A stretch of DNA of 9,911 nt from Pedobacter sp. (GCA_030149995.1 JASLGV010000176.1:1-9911); one strand, 5' to 3'; shown: positions 1 to 8,091, counted from the first letter of the stretch. Numbers and translations are program-made. Notes: generated by a model not told the origin, from the letters alone.

Positions 1-3000
1 TTTAAAATCGTTTCGCCAACAGTAGTGCCTGCCGGTTGTGTTTGTTCTTTCATATAAAGGAAAGCTGTTTTTTCCGGTAGTTTATTTTGTTCAAACGTAT
101 CCCTGATCCGGATCAGCATCTGAGCTTTCTGTGCAAAATCAGATAAATGCCCAAAAGTGTTGTTTGCAACTTCAACCTTATTAAATATGACCGCTGCCTC
201 CTCCTCTTTTATCAGCTTATACTTTGTAAGTACAAGTATGAGGCATTGTTTAAAATCCGGCAACTGGTTTTCACCGGCAAGTTCTGCCAGGTATCCACCT
301 TGATTAACCGGAAAATTTTCCAATACAAATGCTTCAAAACACTGAAAGGCTTTAAAAATATAATGCTCGCGAATAAAACCATATGAACCTGACCCCAGAA
401 ATAATTCTTGTTCCAGTGCCTGCCGGGTCCATCTTTTTTCGGGTTGATAAGACAAGATCGTTTTTACTTTTTCATTTTCCAATAAACTTTTTAAGCCATA
501 AAGCGCACTCAGTTCAATCTCCTCTTCTGCCAGCTGGTCAGTTCTAATGGTTAGCAGCTTTTTGGATATATTCCCTTCGATTAACTGCTGATCAAATGTT
601 TGAACGGGCAGTCCTGTCATTTCTTTTAAAAGACTTACTTCCTCCGACGATTCTTGATCAGCAAAAATTTTCTGATGAATATCTTCTGCCACACGGGTCA
701 AAAATAAATCCTGTATTTTAACCCACTTTATACGAAGGTCTTGTTTGATTTTGAATTTATTAAAAGCAGCAACCGGATCGGAACTGGTACCGGCCGGATA
801 AGCCGCAGTTAATTTATACTGCTCAAAAGTGTTTTTATAACATCTGCCGTAATCGTAAAATGCCTGATAAGGGTGCTTGCTGAAATAAGCATACTGGTAC
901 CAATCTGCAAAAAGTGCTGGTTTCTCTGTTATTTTCTCGCCGGCAACATAGGTAGGCTTAGGATCAAAGATTCCCCTCGGAAAAACAAAAGGTTTTGCCA
1001 GTAATTTCTGTATCTGGTTTTCTGTATTATCTATAACAAATTTTCTCCTGTTAAATAATTGCCAAAACCCGGCTTCCTCTAAAAAAACATCTGATAATTT
1101 TCTGGCAGACAAAACCACCTGAACATGCTCATACATCTGCTTAAAAAAAGTATTTCTCTTTTTCAGGTATTGCTCGTACATCTGTTCAAATGTATTTTGC
1201 TGGTTAAGAAGGCTTTTAATCTCTGCATCCAGCAGGCCCTTCCCTGCATCAAAATCCCATACCTGGTTTAATATTTTATATACTTCCAGTCTTCGCTGGG
1301 CAAAATAAACAAGCGATTTCTGTAGTTGTGCATGCTGATGTATTTTCCAGTTGTTCTTAACCGGTGCCGGCATAAATCTTTTTAAATCGCGTGCCATCCA
1401 GGCAGCCTCAATATTTAAAGTTCTAAACGGAAAAATTGTTGGGGCATGATGATTTTTGCGAAAGCCACATTTAAAGTCCCGGGGTTTTTTAACTGTAAAA
1501 CGTCCATCAAATAAAGCCAGTTTTTCCGCTGTCCGGATGCATTCTTGTTCAACAGCAGCCAATATTTTTTTTACATCTAACTTTTCTTCATCTTCACTAC
1601 GCAAAAGATTCCGGGTTATCTGACTTCCGGGTAAATATTTTGATTGTGTATAGTTGATTAAAACATCAAACCTGTTCAATAATTTTTGACAAAGGATCTC
1701 TTCTATTTCTGCCGGCGCTTTTTTATTAATCAGCAACTCATACAACAAAGCAGGTAATTCATTTAAAGAAAGAATGGCCACCGGCTCCTGTATATTAAGC
1801 TCGCCATTGGGGTCTATGCTTTTAACCATCTCTGCTTTATCCAGCTTGCCATACCCGCGGCTGCTTCGTTTCTCTGCTGTAAAACGCGTCTCTTTAAAAG
1901 GGATTGTTTTGCGTCTAAGTTCTTCATGCTTAATAAAAACAGCAATGTTGTTATCCATAAAATTGTACGATGGATTGGGTAAAGCCGCCCAGCCTGCCCC
2001 CGTGCCGGTGCTTCCTGTATCAACCTTGTTCCTTAGTTGAACCACTTCTGATAAACGGGCAAAAACATTAATTTTCTCGCTAACAATGCGGTTGGTTATA
2101 TATTCTGTACCAGCAATTTTTTTATCTCTTTGATCGTGTATATAATCGCCGGCATAAATCTGGAAACGTAAACTTGGAAAATCCACAAACTCATCCAGAT
2201 ACCTCAAAACCAGGTAATTGAATTTATCTTCCTTTCGTTTTTTAATAAAAGGTTTTAAAATACGAGCGGCCTCCAAACCAGGTATCTCGTATAAATTTTC
2301 ATTACCTGCATTTAAATCAGTAAAAAAAAGCTTTTGTGTATTTTGATCCAGGTTCTGGTAAACGGCTTCTGGCACCTTGCTCAGCTCTTCAGTAATTTGC
2401 AGCAATAACTTTTCCTTACAATACCGGTTGTTTAAACCCTGCGCAGGCTCTTTAAAAGCCAGTTGCGAAAAAACCCAACGGCTTCCGATCTTTCTCAGTC
2501 CGGCCAGTGCACCATCGGCTTCTGTATCTATCCGGATGTTGAAGTCTTTAATTTTATTCCTAAATGCTTCTCCCTGCTGTTGATTTAAAAACATGCCGGT
2601 TAAAAAAACAAGTGCAGATGCGGTAATGGGTATGCCATTTTCATATACAATACCAGGTTTGGGCCTGGAGGCATAATGTGGGTTTAGCGCATCCTTTTTA
2701 TAAAGCAAATGGTAAAATGCATCGTTATAAACCGCACTATAAATATCTTCTTCTGATAAAGATACTTTTTTTCCAGCTGCTTTTTTACTTTTTAAACTGG
2801 CCTGTTTTGCCTTAAACAAGGCATCAAAATCATCTTTAAATGTGGTAAACAAAAGATGTTTTGTTTTACCGTCTTTCTTCTTACTTTGTTTAACACGCTT
2901 AATTACCAACAGAAACAGGTTGTCTAAAAGCCTATATAAATCGGGGTTAAATACAATCCTATTATTGAAATGGTGCGTATAGAACGCCTGAAGCTGATTA

Positions 3001-3323
3001 ACGGTGTTTAACAACAAAGAGAACTGGCTGATAAAAACAGATCTGTTCTGATATTCAAGGGTCTGTACAACCGGAAAATGTTGCTGAAGAAATTCAATTC
3101 TCTTAAAATAATCTACATCGGCAAGGTTTGGTGCAAAGAAATCTGCCAGCGACGGCTTTGCCGTGGTCTCTTCTGAAACCGAACAGAAACGCTTTTTAAA
3201 AGCAAAACCTATTTGATCCAGGTTGTTTTTAGCGAGACTCAAAAAAGCACCAAAAAAATGTTTATCGGCTGTTAATCCGTGCCCGTAACCAAGCGATTGA
3301 ATTTTAAGTTCTTCCATTTCCAT
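1..3323 (-). CDS. cas13b: Cas13b-like type VI-B CRISPR effector, C-terminus cut by window edge, both HEPN motifs degenerate
   Basis: Cas13b is a crRNA-guided RNA-binding protein that normally cleaves RNA with a composite site built from an N-terminal and a C-terminal HEPN domain. The frame is open for 1107 codons with no stop; family members are about 1100-1230 aa, so only the tail is probably missing. Family landmarks recalled from Cas13b proteins are present: an N-terminal HEPN helix (about 108-135), a basic patch 357-367, LVLRYLDEF at 371-379 with LRFQ at 385-388, INVFARLSEV at 418-427, PNPSYNF at 449-455, AWMARDLKRFMP at 641-652, FPRGIFD at 781-787, and a C-terminal IRDTFEQN helix at 1073-1080. 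The motifs normally reading RNxxxH and RNxFxHN here read Q112-A-F-Y-T-H117 and R1074-D-T-F-E-Q1079, so one catalytic residue is missing from each. The start at 3323 is the first ATG; a second in-frame ATG lies two codons on. There is no Shine-Dalgarno. By eye it is A/T-richer than the efflux genes. Family call firm; loss of RNase activity is inferred. Confidence 0.92.
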   Translation of the reverse strand, partial: MEMEELKIQSLGYGHGLTADKHFFGAFLSLAKNNLDQIGFAFKKRFCSVSEETTAKPSLADFFAPNLADVDYFKRIEFLQQHFPVVQTLEYQNRSVFISQFSLLLNTVNQLQAFYTHHFNNRIVFNPDLYRLLDNLFLLVIKRVKQSKKKDGKTKHLLFTTFKDDFDALFKAKQASLKSKKAAGKKVSLSEEDIYSAVYNDAFYHLLYKKDALNPHYASRPKPGIVYENGIPITASALVFLTGMFLNQQQGEAFRNKIKDFNIRIDTEADGALAGLRKIGSRWVFSQLAFKEPAQGLNNRYCKEKLLLQITEELSKVPEAVYQNLDQNTQKLFFTDLNAGNENLYEIPGLEAARILKPFIKKRKEDKFNYLVLRYLDEFVDFPSLRFQIYAGDYIHDQRDKKIAGTEYITNRIVSEKINVFARLSEVVQLRNKVDTGSTGTGAGWAALPNPSYNFMDNNIAVFIKHEELRRKTIPFKETRFTAEKRSSRGYGKLDKAEMVKSIDPNGELNIQEPVAILSLNELPALLYELLINKKAPAEIEEILCQKLLNRFDVLINYTQSKYLPGSQITRNLLRSEDEEKLDVKKILAAVEQECIRTAEKLALFDGRFTVKKPRDFKCGFRKNHHAPTIFPFRTLNIEAAWMARDLKRFMPAPVKNNWKIHQHAQLQKSLVYFAQRRLEVYKILNQVWDFDAGKGLLDAEIKSLLNQQNTFEQMYEQYLKKRNTFFKQMYEHVQVVLSARKLSDVFLEEAGFWQLFNRRKFVIDNTENQIQKLLAKPFVFPRGIFDPKPTYVAGEKITEKPALFADWYQYAYFSKHPYQAFYDYGRCYKNTFEQYKLTAAYPAGTSSDPVAAFNKFKIKQDLRIKWVKIQDLFLTRVAEDIHQKIFADQESSEEVSLLKEMTGLPVQTFDQQLIEGNISKKLLTIRTDQLAEEEIELSALYGLKSLLENEKVKTILSYQPEKRWTRQALEQELFLGSGSYGFIREHYIFKAFQCFEAFVLENFPVNQGGYLAELAGENQLPDFKQCLILVLTKYKLIKEEEAAVIFNKVEVANNTFGHLSDFAQKAQMLIRIRDTFEQNKLPEKTAFLYMKEQTQPAGTTVGETIL
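87..104 (-). other. Degenerate HEPN2 R-x4-H motif (His to Gln)
   Basis: Codons for residues 1074-1079 read R-D-T-F-E-Q, followed by N-K-L-P. Active Cas13b proteins have I-R-N-x-F-x-H-N-x-Y-P here, close to the C-terminus (R1068/H1073 in the Prevotella buccae protein, a near-identical position). The Arg is kept (R1074, AGG) but the His is Gln (CAA). No other His occurs in residues 1075-1107, the rest of the protein seen in the window, so no shifted R-x4-6-H motif rescues it. Confidence 0.82.
2973..2990 (-). other. Degenerate HEPN1 R-x4-H motif (Arg to Gln)
   Basis: Codons for residues 112-117 read Q-A-F-Y-T-H, within the context VNQLQAFYTHHF. In active Cas13b proteins the same helix carries L-R-N-x-x-x-H-Y, with the Arg and His (for example R116/H121 in the Bergeyella protein) needed for RNA cleavage. 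Here the Arg codon is CAG (Gln) and the following Asn is Ala, while the His is kept (H117, codon CAC). The alignment is by eye but is fixed by the flanking VNQL and by the FNPDLYRLLDNLFL helix just after it. Confidence 0.82.
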
Positions 3324-3340
3324 AGCTTTTATGTTTTAAT

Positions 3341-3371
3341 AAAACCGGTCGTTATCTGGTATAAATGCAAA
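3341..3371 (-). promoter_or_regulatory. Possible Bacteroidota-type promoter of cas13b
   Basis: On the minus strand a TTTG element (3371-3368) is followed after 19 nt by CCGGTTTT (3348-3341). The Bacteroidota consensus is TTTG then about 19 nt then TAnnTTTG, so only the TTT part of the second box matches. It would start transcription about 10 nt before the ATG at 3323, giving a very short leader. A short inverted repeat GGTAT-N8-ATACC (3358-3375) overlaps the TTTG element and could be an operator. The match is weak. Confidence 0.25.
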
Positions 3372-3395
3372 TACCTTTTTGAGAGCGGTATTTTT

Positions 3396-3431
3396 AAATA
3401 TGCCGGTCCGCTTGCTGGTACCGGCATATTT
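3396..3431. terminator. Perfect 12-bp hairpin after the efflux operon
   Basis: AAATATGCCGGT (3396-3407) and ACCGGCATATTT (3420-3431) are exact reverse complements with a 12-nt loop. The hairpin begins 17 nt past the stop codon of the outer-membrane factor and ends before the proposed cas13b promoter, where an operon terminator is expected. The T-rich tail (TATTTTAAC) is on the plus-strand side. On the minus strand only the TTT of the stem is followed by A residues, so it is an imperfect rho-independent terminator for the operon. It could also act in both directions or protect the 3' end of the mRNA. Confidence 0.55.
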
Positions 3432-3448
3432 TATTTTAACCGAACAGG

Positions 3449-4894
3449 TTATTTCCAGCCTCCCCCAACAGAGCGGTACAGCAGTACACTGGCACTTAAC
3501 TTTTGTTTTTTAACTGCCGCTAAATCCAGTTCTGCCCGCAACTTATTGTTCTGTGCCACAATCACATCCAGATACGTTGCCAGGTCGTTCTTAAACATAA
3601 TGGTTGCGGTATTAACCGAAGCACCGGAACGGTTAACCAAACCTTCCAGTAACTTCTCCTGTGTTTCAAGTGATTCTATTTCTGCCAGCGAGTTTGATAC
3701 TTCTGCCACGGCATTTAAAACACTTTGCTTAAAGTTTAATTTTGATTGTTCCAATGCAATTTTAGACTGTTCGTATTGCGTTTTTAACCTTTTACCATTC
3801 AGTACCGGCTGTGTAATTCCGCCAAGTACAGAACCAAACAAGGAACCTGGTACGTTAAACCAATGGTTAAACTCATAAGCATTTAATCCTCCGTTTGCCG
3901 TAATGCTGAAAGAAGGATACATGCTTTTTCTGGCTACACTGCTCGAGGCCAGTGCCTGTCTAACCTGCAATTCGCTGCTTTTAACATCAGGTCTGTAGTT
4001 CAACAGTTCTGCAGGAATACCAATAGAATTATACTGGGGTGTAACCACCGTGGTTAAGCTCTTTCCTCTTTTAATGGCACCCGGCATTTCGCCTGTTAAT
4101 ACACTTAAGGCATTTTCCTGTATGGTAATGGATTGCCTGATAACCGGAATACTGGCTAAAATCTGATCCCTGGTATTCTCCTGCTGTTGTACAGATAAGC
4201 TGGTGGTTAAACCAAGCCTTTGCTGTACTTTAATCATATTCAGCGTACTGTCTACCAAACCTAAGTTCTGATTGGTAATTTCCAGTTGTGTATCCAGCAT
4301 CAGCAAGTTATAATAACCCTGCGCTATTTGTGCCACCAATTGGGTTTGTACAGCTTTTGCCGCTTCCTGTGTTTGGAGATAGGAAGCCAGTGCGGCTTCT
4401 TTCCTGCTTTTTATTTTACCCCATATATCTGCTTCCCAGGCAATGGTTACCGCAGAGTTGTAATCTTCTATGTATTTTTGCCCTAAAAACATGCTGGTGG
4501 TTGTTCCATTTAAACTATTACCAGATGGCCTGTTTATCGCAGCCGTTCCTACATTTAAATTAACGGTGGGCACCTGCCCCCATTTACTTTGCGTATACAG
4601 GAGCGAAGCGATTTCGATCTGCTTCAGCGCCACATTTAAATCGTTATTTTTAGCAACTCCGGCATCAATTAACTCAATTAAAACAGGATCGGTAAAAAAT
4701 TCTTTATAAGGTATTTTGGCCAGATTATTGGCCGAACTATCCTGCACAAATGCCTGCTGATCTGTCCGGTATTTTTCTGCTATATCTAAATTACTGCGTT
4801 CGTATTTTTTAACCGAACAAGCTGCAAGACTTGCCATTAAACCAATGGCCGTTGCGGTGTAATAAAATTTCCTAAATTCAACTAATCGGTACAT
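3449..4894 (-). CDS. Outer-membrane factor lipoprotein of RND efflux system (NodT/OprM family)
   Basis: This protein forms the trimeric TolC-like duct that carries pump substrates across the outer membrane. It is 481 aa, a usual length for the family. A signal peptide ends in a lipobox (L-A-A-C, Cys26), as in lipidated OprM/CusC-type factors. Two outer-membrane-efflux repeats follow. The first carries WEADIWGKIKSRKEAA (153-168), equivalent to the family WExDxxGxxR motif, then the long helix QIAQGYYNLL (189-198). The second carries NYRPDVKSSELQVRQA (299-314), then GGITQPVLNGKRL (358-370), and the protein ends in YRSVGGGWK (473-481), a typical family terminus. It starts 11 nt after the pump gene stop, so it is surely cotranscribed and is the last gene of the operon. 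Drug specificity cannot be read from the sequence. Confidence 0.95.
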   Translation of the reverse strand: MYRLVEFRKFYYTATAIGLMASLAACSVKKYERSNLDIAEKYRTDQQAFVQDSSANNLAKIPYKEFFTDPVLIELIDAGVAKNNDLNVALKQIEIASLLYTQSKWGQVPTVNLNVGTAAINRPSGNSLNGTTTSMFLGQKYIEDYNSAVTIAWEADIWGKIKSRKEAALASYLQTQEAAKAVQTQLVAQIAQGYYNLLMLDTQLEITNQNLGLVDSTLNMIKVQQRLGLTTSLSVQQQENTRDQILASIPVIRQSITIQENALSVLTGEMPGAIKRGKSLTTVVTPQYNSIGIPAELLNYRPDVKSSELQVRQALASSSVARKSMYPSFSITANGGLNAYEFNHWFNVPGSLFGSVLGGITQPVLNGKRLKTQYEQSKIALEQSKLNFKQSVLNAVAEVSNSLAEIESLETQEKLLEGLVNRSGASVNTATIMFKNDLATYLDVIVAQNNKLRAELDLAAVKKQKLSASVLLYRSVGGGWK

Positions 4895-4905
4895 GTTTCT
4901 TTTTA

Positions 4906-7900
4906 TTAATGTTCAGTATGTAATTGCTTTAATTTGGATGGTTCGTAATCCCACTCGCTTTCGTGTACACCTTTTCCGCTTACGCGCTCCTGGATATACT
5001 GGAATACCACGAACAATACCGGGGTAATGAAAATACCCAGCACCGTACCGAACAACATACCATATACAGCTGCATAACCAATAGAATGGTTACCAATAGC
5101 CGATGGTCCCGAGGCAAATAACAGCGGCAATAAACCTGCAATAAAAGCCAGTGAAGTCATTAAGATTGGTCTTAAACGTGCTTTGGCTCCTTCTACAGCC
5201 GCCGCCACCAGGCTTTTACCTGCCCTGCGCCTCTGGATGGCATACTCCACAATTAAAATGGCATTTTTGGCCAATAATCCGATTAGCATAACCAATGCAA
5301 CCTGAACATAAATGTTGTTCGATAAATCGGCCAGTGTAATACCCACAAATACCCCCAGTAATCCCATTGGAATACCGATTAATACAGCAAACGGAACAAA
5401 ATAGCTTTCGTATTGTGCAGAAAGTAAGAAGTATACAAACACCAGACACAAACCGAAAATAATGATGGATTGTGCTCCTGACGATTTTTCTTCCCGGCTC
5501 ATTCCCTTCCAATCGTAAGAGAAACCATTTGGTAAATAACTCTTGCTCACCTCCTCTACAGCTTTCATAGACTGCCCGGTACTGAAACCTGGCGCCGGCA
5601 TGGCCGTAATGGAAATGGCATTAAACAAGTTGTGGTGATCCACAGCCTCTGGTCCGAAGGCAGGTTTAAGCGATACAAGCGAATTGATCGGCACCATTTT
5701 ACCAGAAGCATTTTTAATTGTAATGCCATTAAGTGAACCCGTTTCGGCCCTCGACTCGGGCGAAGATTGTAATACAACGCGGTAGTATTTACCAAACCGG
5801 TTAAAATCTGAGGCCTGCATACTGCCATAATACCCCTGCATTACCATCATCAGATCGGCAACATCTACACCCAGCTGTTTTGCTTTCACTTCATCAACCA
5901 CCAATTCATATTGAGGGAAAGAAGCATTAAAAGTAGTAAAGGCCATGCCGATTTCAGGCCGCTTCATCAAAGCACCGATATATCCGTTAGCCACCTCGTT
6001 GAATTTTTCAAGAGAACCCGCGGTGCGGTCTTGCAAAACCACTTCCATCCCACTGGTATTACCAAAACCCGGTACCGTTGGCATTCCTAAAACAAAGAAC
6101 GATGCTTCTTTTATACTGCCCAGCTGGCCCTGCAATTCGCCCAATATTTTGTTGATGTCTTTTACCTTTCCACGTTCGGCAACAGGTTTTAAACGGATCA
6201 TCAACACCGCATTGGAAGACGATATACTGAAATTCAGCATGTTTAAACCGTTGATGGAAATTACGTTTTCTACTGCAGGGTGTGGTTTTACTGCATCTTC
6301 TGCCCGGCTTACCACCTGCGTGGTTCTGTCTTGAGAAGCACCTGGAGGCAATGTAATGGTTGCCATCAGGAAGGATTGATCCTCATCCGGAATAAAGCCT
6401 GTTGGTGTACGCATAAACATCCATACAAATGCAGCTATAACCACTGCCAGCCCGGTAAAAGCAACCGACTTCCTTTTAATCAGGAATAAAATTGATTTTC
6501 CATAGCGGTAAGTCAGTTTATCAAACGCCACGTTAAACCCTGTAAAAAAACGTTCTTTAAAAGATGTTTTCTTATGTTCTTCCCCATGTTCATCGTGTGC
6601 ATGTTGTTTCAATAATATGGCACATAGCGCAGGACTCAATGTTAGGGCATTAACAGCCGAAATGATAATCGCAATGGCCAGGGTCATGGCAAACTGACGG
6701 TAAAATACCCCCGTTGGCCCGTCCATAAAACCAACAGGTAAGAACACGGCCGACATAACCAGTGTAATGGAGATAATGGCACCGGTAATTTCGCTCATGG
6801 CCGACATCGTGGCAGCTCTTGGATTTAACTTTCGCTTTTCCATCTTGGCATGCACCGCCTCTACCACCACAATGGCATCATCTACCACAATACCAATGGC
6901 CAGTACCAAAGCAAATAGCGTTAACAGGTTAACTGAAAAGCCAAAAACATTCATGAAAAAGAACGTTCCGATAATGGATACAGGTACGGCAATGGCCGGG
7001 ATTAAAGTAGATCTGAAATCCTGCAGGAAGATAAACACCACGATAAACACCAAAATAAAGGCCTCTACCAACGTGTGGATTACCTGCTCAATAGATTGAT
7101 CAAGCGATTCTTTAGAGCTGTAAGGTACATCATATTTAATACCCGGCGGAAACGAGGCCGATAATTCTTTCAGCTTTTTCTGTAAGGCAATTTCTACCTC
7201 ATTTGCATTCGAACCGGCTGTTTGGAACACGGCAACCATTACACCCTGGCGCTTATTGTTCTTGGTCGAAACCCCATAATCGTAAGAACCGAATTCTACC
7301 CTGGCAATATCTTTTAAACGCAGCGTACTGCCATCAGCATTTGCCCGGAGCAATATGTTTTCATATTCTGCCGGTTCTGTGTATTTACCCTTGTATTTAA
7401 TTACATAATCGATGGCTTCTTTACTTCTTTCGCCAAAACGTCCGGGAGCGGCCTCAATATTCTGTGCTTTAATTGCCCCGGCAACTTCCTGTGGTGTAAT
7501 CTGGTAAGAAGCCATTTTTACCGGGTCCAGCCAGATCCGCATGGAATAGTCTTTGTTTCCAAATACCATCGCATCACCTACTCCCGGGATCCTTTTAACC
7601 TCTGGTACAATATTTATCTTAGCGTAATTTTCGATAAATAAGTCGTTTATCCGGCTGTCTTCACTATAAAGACTGAGCATGGATACGATACTGTTTTGTC
7701 TTTTAAGCGTGGTTACACCGATCTGATTTACCTCTGCCGGTAATTGACTGGTGGCCTGTGCAACTTTATTCTGTACGTTTACCGCTGCCTGATCCGGATC
7801 GGTACCCAGTTTAAATATAACCGTGATGGATAAGTTACCATTACTGGAGGTAGAGCTAATGTAATCCATGTTCTCTACGCCATTAATGGCATTTTCTAAT

Positions 7901-8091
7901 GGTGGCGCCACAGATCTCGAAATTACCTCGGCACTTGCTCCGGGGTAAACGGCCTGTACAGTAACGCTGGGTGGTGCAATTTCAGGGAACTTGGTAACCG
8001 GTAAGCTAAGCAGCCCTACTACCCCTAAAATGACCAACAATATAGATATAACTGTAGCCAGTACAGGTCTTTTAATTATCTTTTTTAACAT
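4906..8091 (-). CDS. RND multidrug efflux pump, inner-membrane permease (HAE1/AcrB family)
   Basis: This is the proton-driven pump that captures hydrophobic or amphiphilic compounds from the periplasm and inner membrane and passes them to the outer-membrane duct. At 1061 aa it has the normal AcrB/MexB length. Membrane segment 1 is at about 10-30, followed by FPEIAPPSVTV, the entry to the porter domain. Segments 2-6 lie at about 340-495 and contain the proton-relay pair D404-D405 in IGIVVDDAIVVVEAV. GFIPDEDQ (566-573) opens the second porter half. Segments 8-12 (about 875-1030) contain K942 in GLLAKNAILIVEYA and R974 in ARLRPILMTS, matching AcrB K940 and R971. All key relay residues are present. 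The cytoplasmic loop between the halves has a small His-rich stretch (H497, H499, H502, H506). The gene is 48 nt behind the adaptor and 11 nt ahead of the outer-membrane factor. Confidence 0.97.
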   Translation of the reverse strand: MLKKIIKRPVLATVISILLVILGVVGLLSLPVTKFPEIAPPSVTVQAVYPGASAEVISRSVAPPLENAINGVENMDYISSTSSNGNLSITVIFKLGTDPDQAAVNVQNKVAQATSQLPAEVNQIGVTTLKRQNSIVSMLSLYSEDSRINDLFIENYAKINIVPEVKRIPGVGDAMVFGNKDYSMRIWLDPVKMASYQITPQEVAGAIKAQNIEAAPGRFGERSKEAIDYVIKYKGKYTEPAEYENILLRANADGSTLRLKDIARVEFGSYDYGVSTKNNKRQGVMVAVFQTAGSNANEVEIALQKKLKELSASFPPGIKYDVPYSSKESLDQSIEQVIHTLVEAFILVFIVVFIFLQDFRSTLIPAIAVPVSIIGTFFFMNVFGFSVNLLTLFALVLAIGIVVDDAIVVVEAVHAKMEKRKLNPRAATMSAMSEITGAIISITLVMSAVFLPVGFMDGPTGVFYRQFAMTLAIAIIISAVNALTLSPALCAILLKQHAHDEHGEEHKKTSFKERFFTGFNVAFDKLTYRYGKSILFLIKRKSVAFTGLAVVIAAFVWMFMRTPTGFIPDEDQSFLMATITLPPGASQDRTTQVVSRAEDAVKPHPAVENVISINGLNMLNFSISSSNAVLMIRLKPVAERGKVKDINKILGELQGQLGSIKEASFFVLGMPTVPGFGNTSGMEVVLQDRTAGSLEKFNEVANGYIGALMKRPEIGMAFTTFNASFPQYELVVDEVKAKQLGVDVADLMMVMQGYYGSMQASDFNRFGKYYRVVLQSSPESRAETGSLNGITIKNASGKMVPINSLVSLKPAFGPEAVDHHNLFNAISITAMPAPGFSTGQSMKAVEEVSKSYLPNGFSYDWKGMSREEKSSGAQSIIIFGLCLVFVYFLLSAQYESYFVPFAVLIGIPMGLLGVFVGITLADLSNNIYVQVALVMLIGLLAKNAILIVEYAIQRRRAGKSLVAAAVEGAKARLRPILMTSLAFIAGLLPLLFASGPSAIGNHSIGYAAVYGMLFGTVLGIFITPVLFVVFQYIQERVSGKGVHESEWDYEPSKLKQLHTEH

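Noticed and set aside
160..172. GTTGTTTGCAAC, resembling the GTTG...CAAC ends of Cas13b repeats
   Set aside because: It is a single 12-nt palindrome inside the cas13b coding sequence, not repeated in the window and too short for a 36-nt direct repeat.
1984..2012. Gly/Thr-rich segment of Cas13b (residues about 437-444) as an inserted element
   Set aside because: It falls at a variable loop before the conserved PNPSY motif and looks like an ordinary flexible linker. There are no flanking repeats.
1774..2583. Plus-strand and off-frame minus-strand short open frames inside cas13b
   Set aside because: They are shadows of the long minus-strand Cas13b frame, which carries family motifs all along this stretch.
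3078..3101. R75-x6-H82 as a possible alternative HEPN1 motif in Cas13b
   Set aside because: It fits the loose R-x4-6-H pattern, but lies about 35 residues ahead of the conserved VNQL...FYTHHF helix where the family catalytic motif sits. Chance occurrence is likely.
1..3323. Cas13b as a decayed pseudogene
   Set aside because: Codon-by-codon reading found no stop or frameshift in 1107 codons, and all scaffold motifs are present. Only the catalytic motifs are altered, which is not the random pattern of decay.
3279..3878. Plus-strand open frame of 199 codons
   Set aside because: It runs antisense across the start of cas13b, the spacer and the end of the outer-membrane factor gene. Its protein has no recognisable motif and the minus-strand genes explain the region.
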